Shown here in pieces: positions 43,967 to 52,828 of a stretch of 64,000 nt of DNA. The notes beneath the pieces are model-generated. The model did not search any database. It was given only the letters and a program-made list of their open reading frames with translations, and had not been told where the DNA came from. Source of the stretch: Ktedonobacterales bacterium (lineage in GTDB: Bacteria; Chloroflexota; Ktedonobacteria; Ktedonobacterales; DATBGS01); NCBI GenBank assembly GCA_036557285.1, contig DATBHW010000076.1, positions 124,001-188,000 on the forward strand. Reading direction: 5' to 3'. Within the stretch, counting starts at the first letter, position 1; every line of letters begins with the position of its first letter. The position numbers and the translations under genes are program-made.

Positions 43967-44003
43967 GGAGTGATAGCAAGCCATTCGGCAGTGCTATCAC
44001 TCC
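43967..44003 (-). terminator. Hairpin between the small peptide gene and the exporter
   Basis: GGAGTGATAGCA (43967-43978) and TGCTATCACTCC (43992-44003) form a perfect 12-bp stem with a 13-nt loop and no U-tract. Placed 30 nt after the peptide stop, it may end or slow most transcripts so that the peptide is made in excess. Confidence 0.55.
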
Positions 44004-44033
44004 CTGTTTCTCGCAGAACGGTGTTACAGAAGC

Positions 44034-44165
<132 letters not shown>

Positions 44166-44525
44166 ATTTTTCTCCTTGATTCTAGAAATTGGTATAGTGT
44201 TTTATCTGGTAGATCACTTATCAGCATGTAAAGGGTCATTCTTGAGAAGAGACTCTCGGTTTTCATACCTCCTTTTCTGTTAAACTACTTTCTTCCGGCG
44301 CGTCAACCTGTGCGCCTATCTTCTCAGAGCCAGTCCTCCAGGCCATTGGCAGAAGCGCCTGTCCAGCAAGAACCACCTTTTCCAACGACCTGGAGTATCA
44401 GCAACCCGGCAGAACAGCCGTTCGGGCTGGGGATGGTGTGGCAACTTTTGTGCCAGATTTTAACAGTGTTTTAACAGCGCCCCCACAAGACCCCGATAGC
44501 GGGATAGAACGCTGCACTCTAACAC

Positions 44526-44554
44526 TTGCTACGTTCACTCCTCTTGTATATAAT
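44526..44554 (+). promoter_or_regulatory. Promoter upstream of the WD40 kinase
   Basis: TTGCTA (44526-44531), 17 nt, then a perfect TATAAT (44549-44554). The leader would be about 185 nt. Nearby are two TTTTAACAG copies 11 bp apart (44458 and 44469) and two ATAATACTGGT copies (44611 and 44659), possible regulator sites. No other gene is seen between 44166 and 44747. Confidence 0.6.
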
Positions 44555-44747
44555 CCCTTGCGTTTGGAAGACTCTGACACCAACCGTTCCATTTCCAGGC
44601 AATAAAGAGTATAATACTGGTCGTATCGTCCATGTAGTTAAGAAATAGGCTGGTTATGATAATACTGGTTCAGCTTAAATACTGCGTTCTTGCTACCTGC
44701 ATCGCACGCCCCTGGCGTACCAGGACTTTTGGATGAGGGGGCCGGTC

Positions 44748-46565
44748 ATGCTCGACTACGTGGGGCAGCAGCTTGGCAATTATCATCTGCTTCGCCTCCT
44801 CGGAGAAGGCGGCTACGCCAAGGTCTACCTGGGCCAGCACCACTATCTGAAGACCGAAGCAGCCATCAAAATCTTTCCCGTCTTCCTCACCGAGCAGGAC
44901 CGACATGCCTTTCTCAGCGAGGCGCAAGTCATGGCCCGGCTCATCCATCCTCATATTGTCCGTATCTTGGAAGGCAGTATTGAGCAAGGTACCCCTTTTT
45001 TGGTCATGGATTATGCCCCCAACGGCACCCTCAGAGATCGCCACCCCGCAGGTGAGCAACTCCCGCCTGAAATGGTGTTGGATTATGTCAAACATGTCGC
45101 CGCCGCCTTGCGCTACGCGCATCAGCAGCAGTTGATTCACCGCGACATCAAGCCAGGAAATCTTCTGCTCGGACGACATCAAGAGGTGCTGCTCAGCGAT
45201 TTTGGGCTGGCCGTAGCCATCCAACGCTCACACACCCAGCCGCGCTCTGCGGTAGCAGGCACTGTAGCCTACATGGCCCCTGAACAGATTGACGGCAGAC
45301 CTTGCCCGCCAAGCGACCAATACTCCTTGGGCATCGTCATTTATGAATGGCTGAGCGGCACGTGGCCCTTTCTCGGCACAGTGAGTGATATTGTAGCTCA
45401 GCACTTGAAGCGACCTCCGCCTTCGCTGCGTGCCAGAGCGCCTCATCTCACCGAAGCTATCGAGCAGGTCGTTCTACGCTCTCTGGCAAAAAATCCGCAG
45501 GACCGCTTTCCTTCTGTCCAGGAGTTCTCAAGCGCCCTGGAGCGGGCTATCCTGCAAGATAGGCCGCGCCGTTTAATCAAGCGCCCCTCTTTTTCAAGCA
45601 CGCAGCCCAAAGTGACGCCAAACCTGCTTCCTCTGTATCGAAACCCTGCCCCCTCTGATGATGCAGCGAGTGCCGCATCCGACCAATCCGCTCCAGCAGC
45701 GCCCGCAAGGAAGCCGCGTTCACCCACTCCTCCCACCACGCCCGCGCCCCAGGAATCCAGGGCATCAGCCGCGCTGCACCCTCCGCCGGAGGTCAAACCT
45801 GCGCCAGGGACAACCCTGCTCATCTATCGCGGGCATACCAACACAGTGACATCGCTGGCCTGGTCGCCCAAGGGAAAACATCTGGCCTCCGGCTCCTGGG
45901 ACGCCACCGTCCAGGTGTGGGACATAGCAACCGGCAGCCGCATCGTGAAATATCAGGGACACACCTCAAGGGTCACAGCCGTCTCCTGGTCGCTCGATAA
46001 AAAGCATCTGGCATCTGGAAGTGATGATGGCCTGGTGCAGGTGTGGGATGCGGTGAGCGGGCAAACCCTCCACACCTATCGCGGGCACACGCGCGCTATT
46101 ACGGCTCTTGCCTGGTCACTCGATGGAACCTACCTGGCTTCAGCAGGCGCCGATCAGACCGTTCACCTCTGGAAGCCGACTTCCCAGCGAAAGCCGCTGA
46201 TCTACAAAGGCCACCACGCCATCGTGGAGATCATATTGTGGTCGGCTGATCGGAAGCGTATTACTACTGTGGGCCGCGATCAGACGGTACAGAATTGGGA
46301 TGCTGCCAGCGGCGGCAATGTCTTTATGTCCCCTCACAATCCCGACGCCCCCGCCCGCGCCACCGCCTGGTCGCCCGACGGGAAAATGCTTGCCAGCGGC
46401 AGCGAAGACGGACGTGTCACCATGCGAGCCGCCATCTCCAACATGCTCCTGTTCACCTACCGTGAACACACGCAGAAGGTGCTGGTGGTTGGATGGTCTC
46501 CTGATGGCGCCTGTGTCGCCTCCGGCAGCGCCGATCAAACAGTACACGTCTGGCAGGCGCAATAA
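44748..46565 (+). CDS. Ser/Thr protein kinase with C-terminal WD40 repeats
   Basis: The protein has about 605 residues. The kinase domain (about 10-275) is complete: LLGEGGYAKVYLG, AAIKIF (Lys), IHRDIKPGN (catalytic D133), LSDFGLAVA and GTVAYMAPEQ. A Ser/Pro/Ala linker (about 285-360) follows, then about six WD40 blades (GHTNTVTSLAWSPKGKHLAS, ASGSDDGLVQVWD and similar). There is no transmembrane helix, so it is cytosolic. The blades probably bind partners or act as sensor. The ATG chosen follows GAGGGGG by 6 nt; an ATG 15 nt earlier is weaker. It is divergent from the peptide/exporter operon and could regulate it. Confidence 0.88.
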   Translation: MLDYVGQQLGNYHLLRLLGEGGYAKVYLGQHHYLKTEAAIKIFPVFLTEQDRHAFLSEAQVMARLIHPHIVRILEGSIEQGTPFLVMDYAPNGTLRDRHPAGEQLPPEMVLDYVKHVAAALRYAHQQQLIHRDIKPGNLLLGRHQEVLLSDFGLAVAIQRSHTQPRSAVAGTVAYMAPEQIDGRPCPPSDQYSLGIVIYEWLSGTWPFLGTVSDIVAQHLKRPPPSLRARAPHLTEAIEQVVLRSLAKNPQDRFPSVQEFSSALERAILQDRPRRLIKRPSFSSTQPKVTPNLLPLYRNPAPSDDAASAASDQSAPAAPARKPRSPTPPTTPAPQESRASAALHPPPEVKPAPGTTLLIYRGHTNTVTSLAWSPKGKHLASGSWDATVQVWDIATGSRIVKYQGHTSRVTAVSWSLDKKHLASGSDDGLVQVWDAVSGQTLHTYRGHTRAITALAWSLDGTYLASAGADQTVHLWKPTSQRKPLIYKGHHAIVEIILWSADRKRITTVGRDQTVQNWDAASGGNVFMSPHNPDAPARATAWSPDGKMLASGSEDGRVTMRAAISNMLLFTYREHTQKVLVVGWSPDGACVASGSADQTVHVWQAQ

Positions 46566-46609
46566 ATACTTCATCAGAGCGATCTGGCAACGAGAAAGGC
46601 GGAGCACCC

Positions 46610-47509
46610 GTGAGCGATTTCCATCAAGAGGTGCGTTTTGGCGGGAACGTCGATCCTACCGCGAACGATCCAGGCTGGCCCTTGCTGCTGACTCGCGCGA
46701 TTGAGCAAGCGGGGTTGGAATACATCGGCATTCAGGACCACCCCTACAACACGGGCTTTCTGGACACCTGGACCTTGATCGCCACGCTCCTCCAGGCCAC
46801 GGAGCGAGTACATATCTTCCCCAATGTCGCTAATCTGCCTCTGCGCCCTCCCGCTATGCTGGCGAAGGCGGCGGCAACGCTGGATGTCCTCAGCGGCGGG
46901 CGCGTGGAGCTTGGCCTGGGCGCGGGCGCGTTTCTGGCTGGCATAGAAGCGATGGGAGGGCCAGGCCGCAGCAAAGGCGAGTCCATCGAGGCTTTGGAAG
47001 AGGCCGCGCAGATCATCAAGGGTTTCTGGAGCGGCAGCCCTGGCCTGCGCTTCGCGGGCAGGCACTATACCATCAAAGGCGCGCGCCCTGGTCCACGCCC
47101 GGCGCATCCCATCGGTCTCTGGCTGGGCGTCTATGGCCCGCGTGGGCTGGGGCTGACGGGACGCCTGGCTGATGGCTGGCTTCCCAGCAGCTCCTACGCC
47201 CCACCGGAACGCCTGCCAGAGATGCAGCAGCGCATCACCGACGCCGCCCTGTCCGCTGGCCGCCAGCCCCAGGCGGTTCGCCGACTCTACAACATCATGG
47301 GCCTTATCACCGATGGCCCCAGGCAAGGGTTCCTCACTGGCCCTGTAGACTATTGGGTTGACGAACTCACGCGCCTGGCCGTTGAGGTCGGGATGGACAC
47401 CTTCATCTATTGGCCCGCCGATGACCGCCTGCGCCAGTTGGAGCGTTTCGCCGCCGAGGTAGCGCCTGCCGCGCGAACGCAGATCGCCCAGGCACGCGCC
47501 ACCTCCTGA
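46610..47509 (+). CDS. LLM class F420/flavin-dependent oxidoreductase
   Basis: This 299-residue luciferase-fold protein has QEVRFGGNVDPTANDPGWPL, IGIQDHPYNTGFLDTW, LDVLSGGRVELGLGAGAF and RPAHPIGLWLGVYGPRGLGL. It is a second member of this family in the window, with low similarity to the one at 743. The cofactor is probably F420 or FMN; the substrate is unknown. The start is GTG with GGCGGAG 5-11 nt upstream. It follows the WD40 kinase by 44 bp and may share its transcript. Confidence 0.85.
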   Translation: MSDFHQEVRFGGNVDPTANDPGWPLLLTRAIEQAGLEYIGIQDHPYNTGFLDTWTLIATLLQATERVHIFPNVANLPLRPPAMLAKAAATLDVLSGGRVELGLGAGAFLAGIEAMGGPGRSKGESIEALEEAAQIIKGFWSGSPGLRFAGRHYTIKGARPGPRPAHPIGLWLGVYGPRGLGLTGRLADGWLPSSSYAPPERLPEMQQRITDAALSAGRQPQAVRRLYNIMGLITDGPRQGFLTGPVDYWVDELTRLAVEVGMDTFIYWPADDRLRQLERFAAEVAPAARTQIAQARATS

Positions 47510-47519
47510 AAACCTCGCG

Positions 47520-47542
47520 TGTACTGCCGCCGAGACGGCGTT
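47520..47542. repeat. Short GCCGCC-type repeat copy
   Basis: TACTGCCGCCGAGACGGCG is the inverse of the core CGCCGTCTCGGCGG found at 13018 and 39004, here as one short dyad between two convergent genes. Confidence 0.5.
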
Positions 47543-47557
47543 CAGCGGGATACGATA

Positions 47558-48139
47558 TTATCCGTGTCTCTTGGCCTCGACAGATTCTGCTGTCTTCTGG
47601 CTTGCAGGCGCGCCCCTCATCAATGCTTTTCGCTCACGCAGTTCTTGCAGCCATTCCTCTGGCGCATCTGTGACACCGACAGCCCCGCCGATGGGTTCAT
47701 CCAGATCCCACAGGAAGAGGGCTGTAGTAATGACCAGAAATCCCATACCGAACTGCGTCTCAATCGTGACCAGCGAGTTTCCCATGTGAAATAAGTGGAA
47801 CGACAAGAGCACAAGCGCCGAGATCGCAAAATAGAGGATGCGAATACTCAGGGCAATCTGCTTGGGAGCCTCGACTAGAAAGGTTTCCTTATCGCCTTTA
47901 TGGACCGCCTCCTCCACCTTTTTCAACTCATCATCGGCCCTGGCTAAAAACCAGGCGGAAAAAAAGACCCACCCGACAAACAAATTGAGGACATAGGTGC
48001 TGACGGCTACCTCATCCTCTTTTCCTCCCTCTGTCAGCGGATTCATCACAAAGATGAACAGCAGGACATTGGCAATACCAGCAGCCAGGCCAATCAACAG
48101 CATGACCGAGAGAGGACGCCAGGAATCTCGAAATTTCAT
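47558..48139 (-). CDS. Four-helix membrane protein of unknown function
   Basis: This 193-residue protein has four hydrophobic helices: near residue 12 (SVMLLIGLAAGIANVLLFIF), near 50, near 100 and near 125. A charged loop (ARADDELKKVEEAVHKGDKE) and a polar C-terminus follow the pattern of small DUF membrane proteins. No family was recognised. The start is the ATG preceded by GGGGAGG; an in-frame ATG 21 nt upstream overlaps that site. Confidence 0.65.
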   Translation of the reverse strand: MKFRDSWRPLSVMLLIGLAAGIANVLLFIFVMNPLTEGGKEDEVAVSTYVLNLFVGWVFFSAWFLARADDELKKVEEAVHKGDKETFLVEAPKQIALSIRILYFAISALVLLSFHLFHMGNSLVTIETQFGMGFLVITTALFLWDLDEPIGGAVGVTDAPEEWLQELRERKALMRGAPASQKTAESVEAKRHG

Positions 48140-48222
48140 GTAAAAAAACCTCCCCTTCATAATACAGAGACGGCGTCCATAGTATATAAGGAACTGAGCT
48201 TTCCAACAAGAGGGTATTTCGG

Positions 48223-48999
48223 CTAGCTGGCGGGCGCGTAGCGCGCGATAAAGTTCAGAAGCAGTTGGATCAGGCTGGCGCCATTTTCCGTCCCGAAAAT
48301 GGCGGTCCCATGCGCCACTCCAGGATACATCCGAAGCTGCTTTGGCTCTGTGGCAATCGTATACATGTGGGTGGTCTGGTCAGCGTAATCGTCGTACTCG
48401 CTGTTCACAAAAAGTTTAGGGGCGCTGATCGCCTGCACATCGCTATCGCTGAGCGGGAAAGGCGACCACTGCTGCGGAGCAGAGAGGGTAATCAGGGCGG
48501 TGACTGGCTCGGTGGCGGCCACTTTGAGCGAAGCTGATCCGCCCATGCTCGAACCCATCAGGACGATCTTCGTCGCTCCTTGCTGACGCGCAAACCCTAC
48601 CGCCGCGCGCAGGTCCACATCCAGAACGCTCAGATCGCTCACCCCCAACGAATCGCCATAGCCGCGAAAGTCATAGGCCAGCGCCAGATACCCAAGCTGG
48701 GCCAGGCGCTGTGGCATGCCGCTGTCGCGCCAGATAGCCTTCGTGGTGAACAACTCGTGCGAGCAGATGATTGCCGTTTTGCCCCGCCCATAGAGCAGGC
48801 CGGCAAGCCGAACATGGTCCGAGGTCATGAAATGCACCAGGCGCGCGGCGACGGTGGGAATGGTTGGCGTCGGCGTGATGCCCGGCGTCGGCGTTGGCGT
48901 TGGGCTGAGCGCCGCCACAGACCCGGCAGGCGTCCCTGAACCGCAAGCGGCAAGCAGAAACAGAAAGATCAGCAGCGGCCATCGGCTGGTACGATTCAT
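48223..48999 (-). CDS. Alpha/beta hydrolase lipoprotein
   Basis: The protein has 258 residues. It has a lipoprotein signal (WPLLIFLFLLAACGSG; lipobox L-A-A-C), a Thr/Pro linker (SPTPTPTPGITPTPTIPT), then an alpha/beta-hydrolase fold with CSHELFTTKAIW, nucleophile GSSMGGSA, acid in NSEYDDYAD and GVAHGTAIF (His). It sits on the outer face of the membrane and should be an esterase or dienelactone-hydrolase-like enzyme. AGGAGG stands 8 nt before the ATG. It is divergent from a PadR regulator that may control it. Confidence 0.85.
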   Translation of the reverse strand: MNRTSRWPLLIFLFLLAACGSGTPAGSVAALSPTPTPTPGITPTPTIPTVAARLVHFMTSDHVRLAGLLYGRGKTAIICSHELFTTKAIWRDSGMPQRLAQLGYLALAYDFRGYGDSLGVSDLSVLDVDLRAAVGFARQQGATKIVLMGSSMGGSASLKVAATEPVTALITLSAPQQWSPFPLSDSDVQAISAPKLFVNSEYDDYADQTTHMYTIATEPKQLRMYPGVAHGTAIFGTENGASLIQLLLNFIARYAPAS

Positions 49000-49092
49000 G
49001 TGGGCATCCTCCTGAGTTATCTTTTCACACAAAAGACAACAAGCCGCTGCTCTTGCGAGCCGGGTCAGCTTTTGCTACAATGCAAATAAGTG

Positions 49093-49149
49093 ATATAGCA
49101 CAACAGTGCTATATATCAAGAGTATTCTATTTCAATATTGATATATCAA
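49093..49149. promoter_or_regulatory. Probable PadR operators (two palindromes)
   Basis: ATATAGCAC-AACA-GTGCTATAT (49093-49114), with perfect 9-bp arms, and the perfect TTGATATATCAA (49138-49149) lie between the divergent lipoprotein hydrolase and PadR genes. The ATAT-rich dyads resemble PadR-type binding sites. Confidence 0.6.
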
Positions 49150-49204
49150 AGCAGAGTATATCCCGCTGTTCGGCCCGTGTCAAGTTGTTAAGAGGAGGCG
49201 CGCT

Positions 49205-49792
49205 ATTATTACCCTGAGCTATGCCCTGCTGGGGCTTCTTGCTCGCAGCCATCGCTCCGGCTACGACCTTGCCCGGTTGATGAAAGAGCCAATCGGCTTC
49301 TTCTGGCACGCGCTGCCGGGGCAGATTTATCCAGAGCTAGCCCGGTTGGAAGCGGCGGGACTGGTAACGCACCAACGCATCGAGCAGGAGGACAGACCAG
49401 ACAAGAAGCTGTTTATGATCACGGAAGCTGGGCGGGTGGCGCTGCGAGAATGGGTGACAACCCCGGTCCATGTCGCCCCTGACCGCGATGAGTTGATGCT
49501 CAAAGCGTTTTCCGTGTGGCTGACTGATCCGGATCAAGGCATCCCGTTCTTTCGGGGTCAGGCGGCGTATCACGCCCAGCGCCTGGCAAAGTATGAGCAG
49601 ATCGAGGCCAGACTAAAGCAGACGAGCGCGGCGCGTCTGCGCCAGACGGATACGCCAGAGTTCGCCTCGTATGCCACGCTGCAACGAGGGCTGGAATATG
49701 AGCGCAGCTACGCTGCCTGGTGTAGTTGGATGGCTGAGATGCTCGAACAGGCAGCACAGCAGGCCAGAGAAACAGGCTCGTCAAGGCTATAG
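49205..49792 (+). CDS. PadR family transcriptional regulator, apparent AUU start
   Basis: The 195-residue protein has the PadR N-terminus ITLSYALLGLLARSHRSGYDL, then QIYPELARLEAAGLV and a C-terminal helical (Vir-type) dimer domain. The family normally starts M-x-L-S-Y-A-L-L-G, but no ATG, GTG or TTG exists in frame between the upstream stop (49139) and an internal ATG at 49277, which would delete the recognition helices. AGGAGG (49193-49198) stands 6 nt before ATT 49205 and 9 nt before ATT 49208. A rare AUU start is therefore likely, unless the base is wrong. Two palindromes upstream suggest autoregulation. Confidence 0.78.
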   Translation: MITLSYALLGLLARSHRSGYDLARLMKEPIGFFWHALPGQIYPELARLEAAGLVTHQRIEQEDRPDKKLFMITEAGRVALREWVTTPVHVAPDRDELMLKAFSVWLTDPDQGIPFFRGQAAYHAQRLAKYEQIEARLKQTSAARLRQTDTPEFASYATLQRGLEYERSYAAWCSWMAEMLEQAAQQARETGSSRL

Positions 49793-49828
49793 CGCCAGAT
49801 GAAAGGGGCCATCCGGCGCCAGGAATGG

Positions 49829-50236
49829 TCAAGGGTGACGTGGCCGCACAGGATGTCCCGCGTTGCGGGCGAGGACGCCATGAGTGGCTTCCAGCACGTC
49901 CAGCGCCAACCGGGCCGGGCGCGTCTGCTCCGCCAGAGGTAAGGCGACTACCACAATCCCATTGTTATAGGTCACGTTCGCCAGCGTTCCATCCACAGCA
50001 TGGGGAAGCTCCAGCTCTCGATAGTAGCCGCCTGGCCGCCATTCGTTGACAAGCTGCTGCTTGATCCCCTTCAATTCCCCGCGCCAGCGGCTCTGGAGAA
50101 TCAGCCGATTCTCACCCGTGATCTCAACCGAGATGTCTTCCGGCTCTACTCCAGGCATCGGCGTCGCTACCATCAAGCGATCTGCGCTACGATAAACTTT
50201 AACGAGGATATGCTGGAGAACAGATGGGTCTGGCAT
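49829..50236 (-). CDS. Hsp20/alpha-crystallin family small heat-shock protein
   Basis: This 135-residue protein has an alpha-crystallin domain (about 10-105): VKVYRSADRLMVATPMPGVE, DISVEITGENRLILQSR and ELPHAVDGTLANVTYNNGIV, followed by the VVALPLAE strand. It holds unfolded proteins without ATP. The usual C-terminal I-x-I is not obvious. The ATG follows GGGAGGG by 4 nt; a longer frame to 50299 has no ribosome site. It converges with the PadR gene. Confidence 0.88.
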   Translation of the reverse strand: MPDPSVLQHILVKVYRSADRLMVATPMPGVEPEDISVEITGENRLILQSRWRGELKGIKQQLVNEWRPGGYYRELELPHAVDGTLANVTYNNGIVVVALPLAEQTRPARLALDVLEATHGVLARNAGHPVRPRHP

Positions 50237-50334
50237 GTATCCCTCCCGGCTCAAGTGGTCACGCGCGCTGAAAACGAAGGACTGACATAAGCATACCATA
50301 CTAAACCCTGTTGAATGCGAGAGGCAGCCAGTGG

Positions 50335-50362
50335 TACCCCTCCTCGCCAGCGAGGAGGGGTA
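50335..50362. terminator. Hairpin between small membrane protein and Hsp20 genes
   Basis: TACCCCTCCTCG-CCAG-CGAGGAGGGGTA: a perfect 12-bp stem with a tetraloop, 28 bp past the minus-strand gene's stop. There is no clear U-tract. Confidence 0.55.
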
Positions 50363-50389
50363 AAGATGCGTTGACGTCAGGTGGGGAGA

Positions 50390-50599
50390 TTACCTCTGGG
50401 GGATTATCCTTGGCGGGATGACCGTTGGGGGAATGACCGTTGAAGGAAGCCGCAGCTCCGAGAAGAGCTTTTGTTGTTTACGCAGGATATAATACATCAG
50501 TAAGCAGAGGGTGAGAAAAATGAGAAAGCGGGGAAAAAGAGGCGAGGAGAGATGCTTTGAGGCGCGATGCCAACCGGGTAGATGCAGCGTGCGGGCCAT
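50390..50599 (-). CDS. Small single-pass membrane protein
   Basis: This 69-residue protein has a basic N-terminus, one transmembrane helix (FLIFLTLCLLMYYILRKQQK, about 25-38) and a tail with the repeated unit VIPPTVIPPRIIP. GGGAGG lies 8 nt before the ATG. No family was recognised. The following hairpin and the strong ribosome site argue that it is real. Confidence 0.55.
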   Translation of the reverse strand: MARTLHLPGWHRASKHLSSPLFPRFLIFLTLCLLMYYILRKQQKLFSELRLPSTVIPPTVIPPRIIPQR

Positions 50600-50946
50600 G
50601 AGAGAAACCTCCCTGAAGCGATTTTCATATTTCTTATATAACTATCTCTAGCGTATCGGTTCTTTTGTGTCTTTGCATCATCCTTCCTACGTAGTAAGAC
50701 TACTCCTTCTTGCTTAGTCTGACAGAAACTGGCTCCCTCACACAGATCACCATAAAAAACCTCTTGCTGAGAGCGGAGGATGAAGCTAGCCCGCTCAAGT
50801 GGTATGATGAACATACCTGCTGATCTGGGCGATGGCGCAATTTGTGCGCATCTGGTCCGCCAAGTGCATATCCTGGAGTGAGGCAACCGAGTGCGGGCTA
50901 CCTCCGAAGGGGCAGTTCTGCGCAGTTCTCTAAAAGGGAGTGAAAG
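50600..50946. other. Spacer upstream of transketolase
   Basis: A 347-bp divergent spacer with an AT-rich part near 50630 and the palindrome TACTACGTAGTA-like word near 50690. A TATGAT box near 50802 could belong to a promoter, but no good -35 partner is seen. No gene or riboswitch was recognised. Confidence 0.4.
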
Positions 50947-52812
50947 ATGGCAACTGTGCAAGAGTGGCATGAGCTTGCCCAGCAGCTTCGCGTTGATAGC
51001 ATTCGCTCTACGACGAAGGCTGGCTCAGGGCATCCAACGTCCTCGATGTCGGCGGCTGATTTGATGGCGGTTCTGTTGAGCAGTTATCTGCGCTACGATT
51101 TTGACAATCCGCAGAACCCGAACAACGACCATTTGATTTTCTCCAAGGGTCACGCTTCCCCGCTGCTGTATGCTCTGTATAAAGCCGCCGGGGCCATTTC
51201 GGAGGAAGAGTTGATGACCCTGCGCACGTTTGGCAGCCGATTGGAGGGGCATCCTACACCCGCGCTGCCCTGGGTGGATGTAGCAACGGGATCGCTGGGC
51301 CAGGGGCTGCCTATTGGCGTGGGCATTGCGCTGTCGGGCAAGTATCTGGAGAAGCTGCCCTATCGTATCTGGGTCGTGCTGGGCGACAGCGAGATGGCCG
51401 AAGGCTCCGTCTGGGAGGCGTTCGATCACGCCAGCCATTACCGGCTGAATAACCTGATCGCCATTCTGGATATGAACCGGCTGGGCCAGCGCGGCGAAAC
51501 CGAGCTTGGTTGGAACAGCCGCGCCTATGCGGATCGCGCTCGCGCCTTTGGCTGGGAAAGCATCGAGATTAACGGTCATAACTTCGAGGAGATCAACAAG
51601 GCGTACAGCACGGCGGCGAACGCCCAGGGGAGCGCGCCAACGTTGATCGTGGCTCAGACGGTGAAGGGCAAAGGCTTTTCAGAGATTGAGAACAAAAACG
51701 GCTGGCATGGCAAGGCGCTGCCCCCGGACATGGCCGAACAGGCAATCAAAGGGCTGGGCGGCGAGCGGCATCTGATTGTCAAGCCCCAGGCGCCCGCGCC
51801 AATGAAAGAGGCTCCCCACCCGGCAGCGCCAGTGCCTCAATTGCCCAGCTACGAGGTTGGCTTGGCGCTTGCCACGCGCAAAGCCTATGGAGAGGCGTTG
51901 AAGGCGCTGGGCGCGGCGCGGCCAGACGTGGTGGCGCTGGACGGCGAAGTGAGCAACTCGACGTTTGCCGAGGATTTTGCCCGCGCTTACCCAGATCGCT
52001 TTTTCGAGATGTATATCGCGGAGCAGCAGATGGTAGCGGCGGCGGTTGGCCTGAGCGTGCGTCATTGGACGCCGTTCGCCTCGACGTTCGCGGCGTTCTT
52101 CACGCGCGCTTACGACTTTATTCGCATGGCCGCCGTTTCACAAGCGAATCTTCGCCTCGTTGGCTCGCACGCGGGCGTCTCTATCGGCGAAGATGGCCCG
52201 TCGCAGATGGCGCTGGAAGACCTGGCAATGATGCGCGCGGTGGGCGGCAGCAAAGTGTTGTACCCCTGCGATGCGAATCAGACCGTCCGGCTGGTGGCAG
52301 CGATGGCCGATCAGCGCGGCATCAGCTTCCTGCGCACGACCCGTGAGAAGACACCGATCATCTATCCAGCCCATGAACTCTTCCCTATTGGGGGCAGCAA
52401 AGTGGTGCGCCGCTCGGACAGCGACGAAGTGACGGTGGTGGCGGCAGGCATCACCCTGCATGAAGCCCTAAAAGCTTATGACCAACTGAAGGGCGAGGGC
52501 GTGGCGATTCGGGTGATTGACGCCTACTCCGTCAAGCCCATTGATGGGCAGACGCTGCTGGAGGCGGCGCGAGCCACTGGCGGCAGACTGGTGACGGTGG
52601 AAGATCACTGGATAGAAGGCGGCCTGGGCGACGCGACGCTGGAGGCGCTGGCGGGCGCTGGCCTGCCTCATCTGCGCGTGACCAAGCTGGCCGTGACGAA
52701 CATGCCCGGCTCCGGCAAGCCAGAAGAACTGATGGCTGCCGCTGGCATTGACGCCAGCCACATCGTTGAGGCTGCTCGCGCGCTCAAGAGCGTGGCTGTG
52801 GCGAGCGACTGA
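50947..52812 (+). CDS. tkt: Transketolase
   Basis: This 621-residue single-chain transketolase has STTKAGSGHPTSSMSAADLM, the GHASPLLYA substrate loop, the thiamine-diphosphate motif GDSEMAEGSVWEAFDHASHY, LDMNRLGQRG, and the pyrimidine-domain MYIAEQQMVAAAVGL with the conserved Glu. It is shorter than the classical 660-residue form and close to the Chloroflexi and archaeal/mammalian type. It moves two-carbon units in the pentose phosphate pathway. GGGAG precedes the ATG. It stands alone, with no Calvin-cycle neighbours. Confidence 0.93.
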   Translation: MATVQEWHELAQQLRVDSIRSTTKAGSGHPTSSMSAADLMAVLLSSYLRYDFDNPQNPNNDHLIFSKGHASPLLYALYKAAGAISEEELMTLRTFGSRLEGHPTPALPWVDVATGSLGQGLPIGVGIALSGKYLEKLPYRIWVVLGDSEMAEGSVWEAFDHASHYRLNNLIAILDMNRLGQRGETELGWNSRAYADRARAFGWESIEINGHNFEEINKAYSTAANAQGSAPTLIVAQTVKGKGFSEIENKNGWHGKALPPDMAEQAIKGLGGERHLIVKPQAPAPMKEAPHPAAPVPQLPSYEVGLALATRKAYGEALKALGAARPDVVALDGEVSNSTFAEDFARAYPDRFFEMYIAEQQMVAAAVGLSVRHWTPFASTFAAFFTRAYDFIRMAAVSQANLRLVGSHAGVSIGEDGPSQMALEDLAMMRAVGGSKVLYPCDANQTVRLVAAMADQRGISFLRTTREKTPIIYPAHELFPIGGSKVVRRSDSDEVTVVAAGITLHEALKAYDQLKGEGVAIRVIDAYSVKPIDGQTLLEAARATGGRLVTVEDHWIEGGLGDATLEALAGAGLPHLRVTKLAVTNMPGSGKPEELMAAAGIDASHIVEAARALKSVAVASD

Positions 52813-52828
52813 TGCAGAGGGGAAGGCT

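Noticed and set aside
50801-50880. 25-codon frame upstream of transketolase as a possible leader peptide
   Set aside because: No ribosome site, no regulatory codon run and no terminator/antiterminator pair.
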